The position numbers and the translations under genes were made by a program. The notes below the pieces were generated by a model, which was given only the letters and a program-made list of their open reading frames with translations, had not been told where the DNA came from and searched no databases. A stretch of 64,000 bases of DNA from Leishmania martiniquensis (taxonomy: Eukaryota > Euglenozoa > Kinetoplastea > Trypanosomatida > Trypanosomatidae), in NCBI RefSeq assembly GCF_017916325.1, contig NC_090153.1, positions 129,001-193,000 on the forward strand, in the 5' to 3' direction. Shown piece after piece: positions 63,012 to 64,000 of the stretch (positions within the stretch are counted from its first letter, which is position 1; each line of letters starts with the position of its first letter).

Positions 63012-63854
63012 GGCTCTGCGGCTGCGAGGTACTCTTGGTGGGGTAGGGGGGCGTGCACAAGCGCTGTCGAGTGGAGCCTTCAGGTATGGCAAGCGTCACC
63101 GCAGGGAGGGAGAGGCGGGCAGAGAGCGGAGAAGGTGACCGGCGATGCGAAGGGGAAAAAGAGCGAAGGAGACTGGTAGATGAAATAAAATGCACGGAAG
63201 ACAACACGAGATGCACGACGAGGGGTGATCAGTTGTCGGTGGAAGGGGATGGGGAGAGGGAGAGAGGGGGGAACGAACAAGACGAACTGAAGTCGTGAAG
63301 GCTGCCCTCCCACCACCCTGTACGTCAGTGTGTCTTCGACTGCGTCGTGTTAAAATACGCCATCCAATGGTACTTCTTTTTTTCTGCTCGTCTTTCAACC
63401 ACAGCTGCGCTCCCGTACGTTGGGGGGGGCTTGGAGGGATGGCGGTATGAGAGAGAGGGGAGGCAGCCCCTGCAAGCGCAGGTCCTTGCGCGAACGCCTG
63501 CAGCCCCACCTCACTTCTGAGAGTGGTCGTTGGTGCTAGGCGTACCTCCGTCCTCCACCCCAAGCCTCCCCTTCAGGCACCCCAGAGGCACGCACTCCCT
63601 TCACCAACAGAGTCCGTACACCTCGCCCCCGGCTTACGAATATACACACAGATAACAGCACGTATGCCAGCAACGCGCTAGCCAGGACAGCAACGAGATT
63701 CGTCACAGAGCCTATTGTACATCTCTCCCTCCCACTACCAGTTCCAGTCCATGGGCCTCACAGAGTTGTGAGCGCGTAAGCGTGGGTTAAGGGCCATAGC
63801 GAGAATGGCGCGAAAATGGCGCGCCCCACGGCAGCCGTTGGTGTCTCGATGCCC
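63012..63854. other. Intergenic region, TBCB to the WD40 gene
   Basis: No gene was recognised. Contains the purine-rich block at 63101-63170, further G/A runs at 63238-63275, and a G-run at 63421-63429. Confidence 0.6.
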
Positions 63855-64000
63855 TCAGCACCAGTAGCGGATCGTGCGATCGCTACTGCCGCTGACAAGG
63901 AAGTGATGGCTCGCGAAATCAAACGCCACGCTCTGCACCGGGCCCTCATGGCCCGCCAACTCCCTCACGGTCGCCTCCTCCACATCGATGAGCTTGATAG
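63855..64000 (-). CDS. C-terminal WD40 repeat of a gene entering from the right edge
   Basis: Only 48 full codons are visible, ending at TGA (63855-63857). They form one WD40 repeat: LAGHEGPVQSVAFDF (GH and the first strand) and HFLVSGSSDRTIRYWC, with the SGSxDxTIRxW signature. The repeat is the last of the protein and the stop follows the W-C directly. The identity of the full protein cannot be told; a WD40 scaffold is certain in kind only. The reading is too short to show up in a length-filtered ORF list. Confidence 0.85.
   Translation of the reverse strand, partial: IKLIDVEEATVRELAGHEGPVQSVAFDFASHHFLVSGSSDRTIRYWC

Noticed and set aside
1..64000. CRISPR array, operon of defence genes or prophage
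   Set aside because: No regularly spaced direct repeats and no prokaryotic gene features; the organism is a eukaryotic kinetoplastid.
1..64000. Strand-switch region or transcription start site
   Set aside because: All supported genes from edge to edge are on the minus strand, and purine tracts keep the same polarity throughout.

Overview
This window is nuclear DNA of a trypanosomatid, almost certainly Leishmania or a close relative. The coding regions are long, intronless and GC-rich, and all 21 recognised genes lie on the minus strand. They are separated by long intergenic stretches full of purine-rich runs on the plus strand, which read as polypyrimidine tracts on the transcribed strand. 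This is the usual layout of one directional polycistronic unit read from right to left, processed by spliced-leader trans-splicing and polyadenylation. No strand switch, tRNA, rRNA or CRISPR array was found. The gene order (GSK-3, GPI8, TTLL9-like, UDP-sugar transporter, two PAP2 phosphatases, serine carboxypeptidase) fits my memory of Leishmania chromosome 18, but that is recollection and not a search.

Layout from left to right, against the direction of transcription: the 5' part of a GSK-3 kinase (1-572); a 705-aa unknown protein; dephospho-CoA kinase; an NTF2+RRM protein of G3BP type; two small zinc-ribbon proteins; a mitochondrial J-protein; a FAM221-type protein; the F1-ATPase chaperone ATP12; the GPI transamidase subunit GPI8; a TTLL9-type tubulin glutamylase; a HEAT-repeat exportin; a 1728-aa low-complexity protein; a UDP-sugar transporter; two short proteins; two PAP2 lipid phosphatases side by side; a secreted or lysosomal serine carboxypeptidase; tubulin cofactor B; and the last WD40 repeat of a gene entering from the right edge. 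The genes are functionally mixed, as expected in such units. Recurring themes are mitochondrial biogenesis, tubulin and flagellum, and the secretory and glycolipid pathway.

The most unusual non-coding content is a family of five nearly identical GC-rich repeats of about 0.6-0.7 kb, in the intergenic regions at 2.9, 26.0, 41.4, 46.4 and 50.7 kb. They fall into two groups by how one end terminates. Other points are a perfect 48-bp palindrome at 10529-10576, a PAP2 gene whose expected N-terminus is in another frame across a run of seven A, an AT-rich stem-loop at 52.2 kb, and two (GGGA)n G-quadruplex-type tracts. I see no clearly new multi-gene system. The repeat family, the palindrome, the broken PAP2 gene and the 1728-aa orphan are the best leads.
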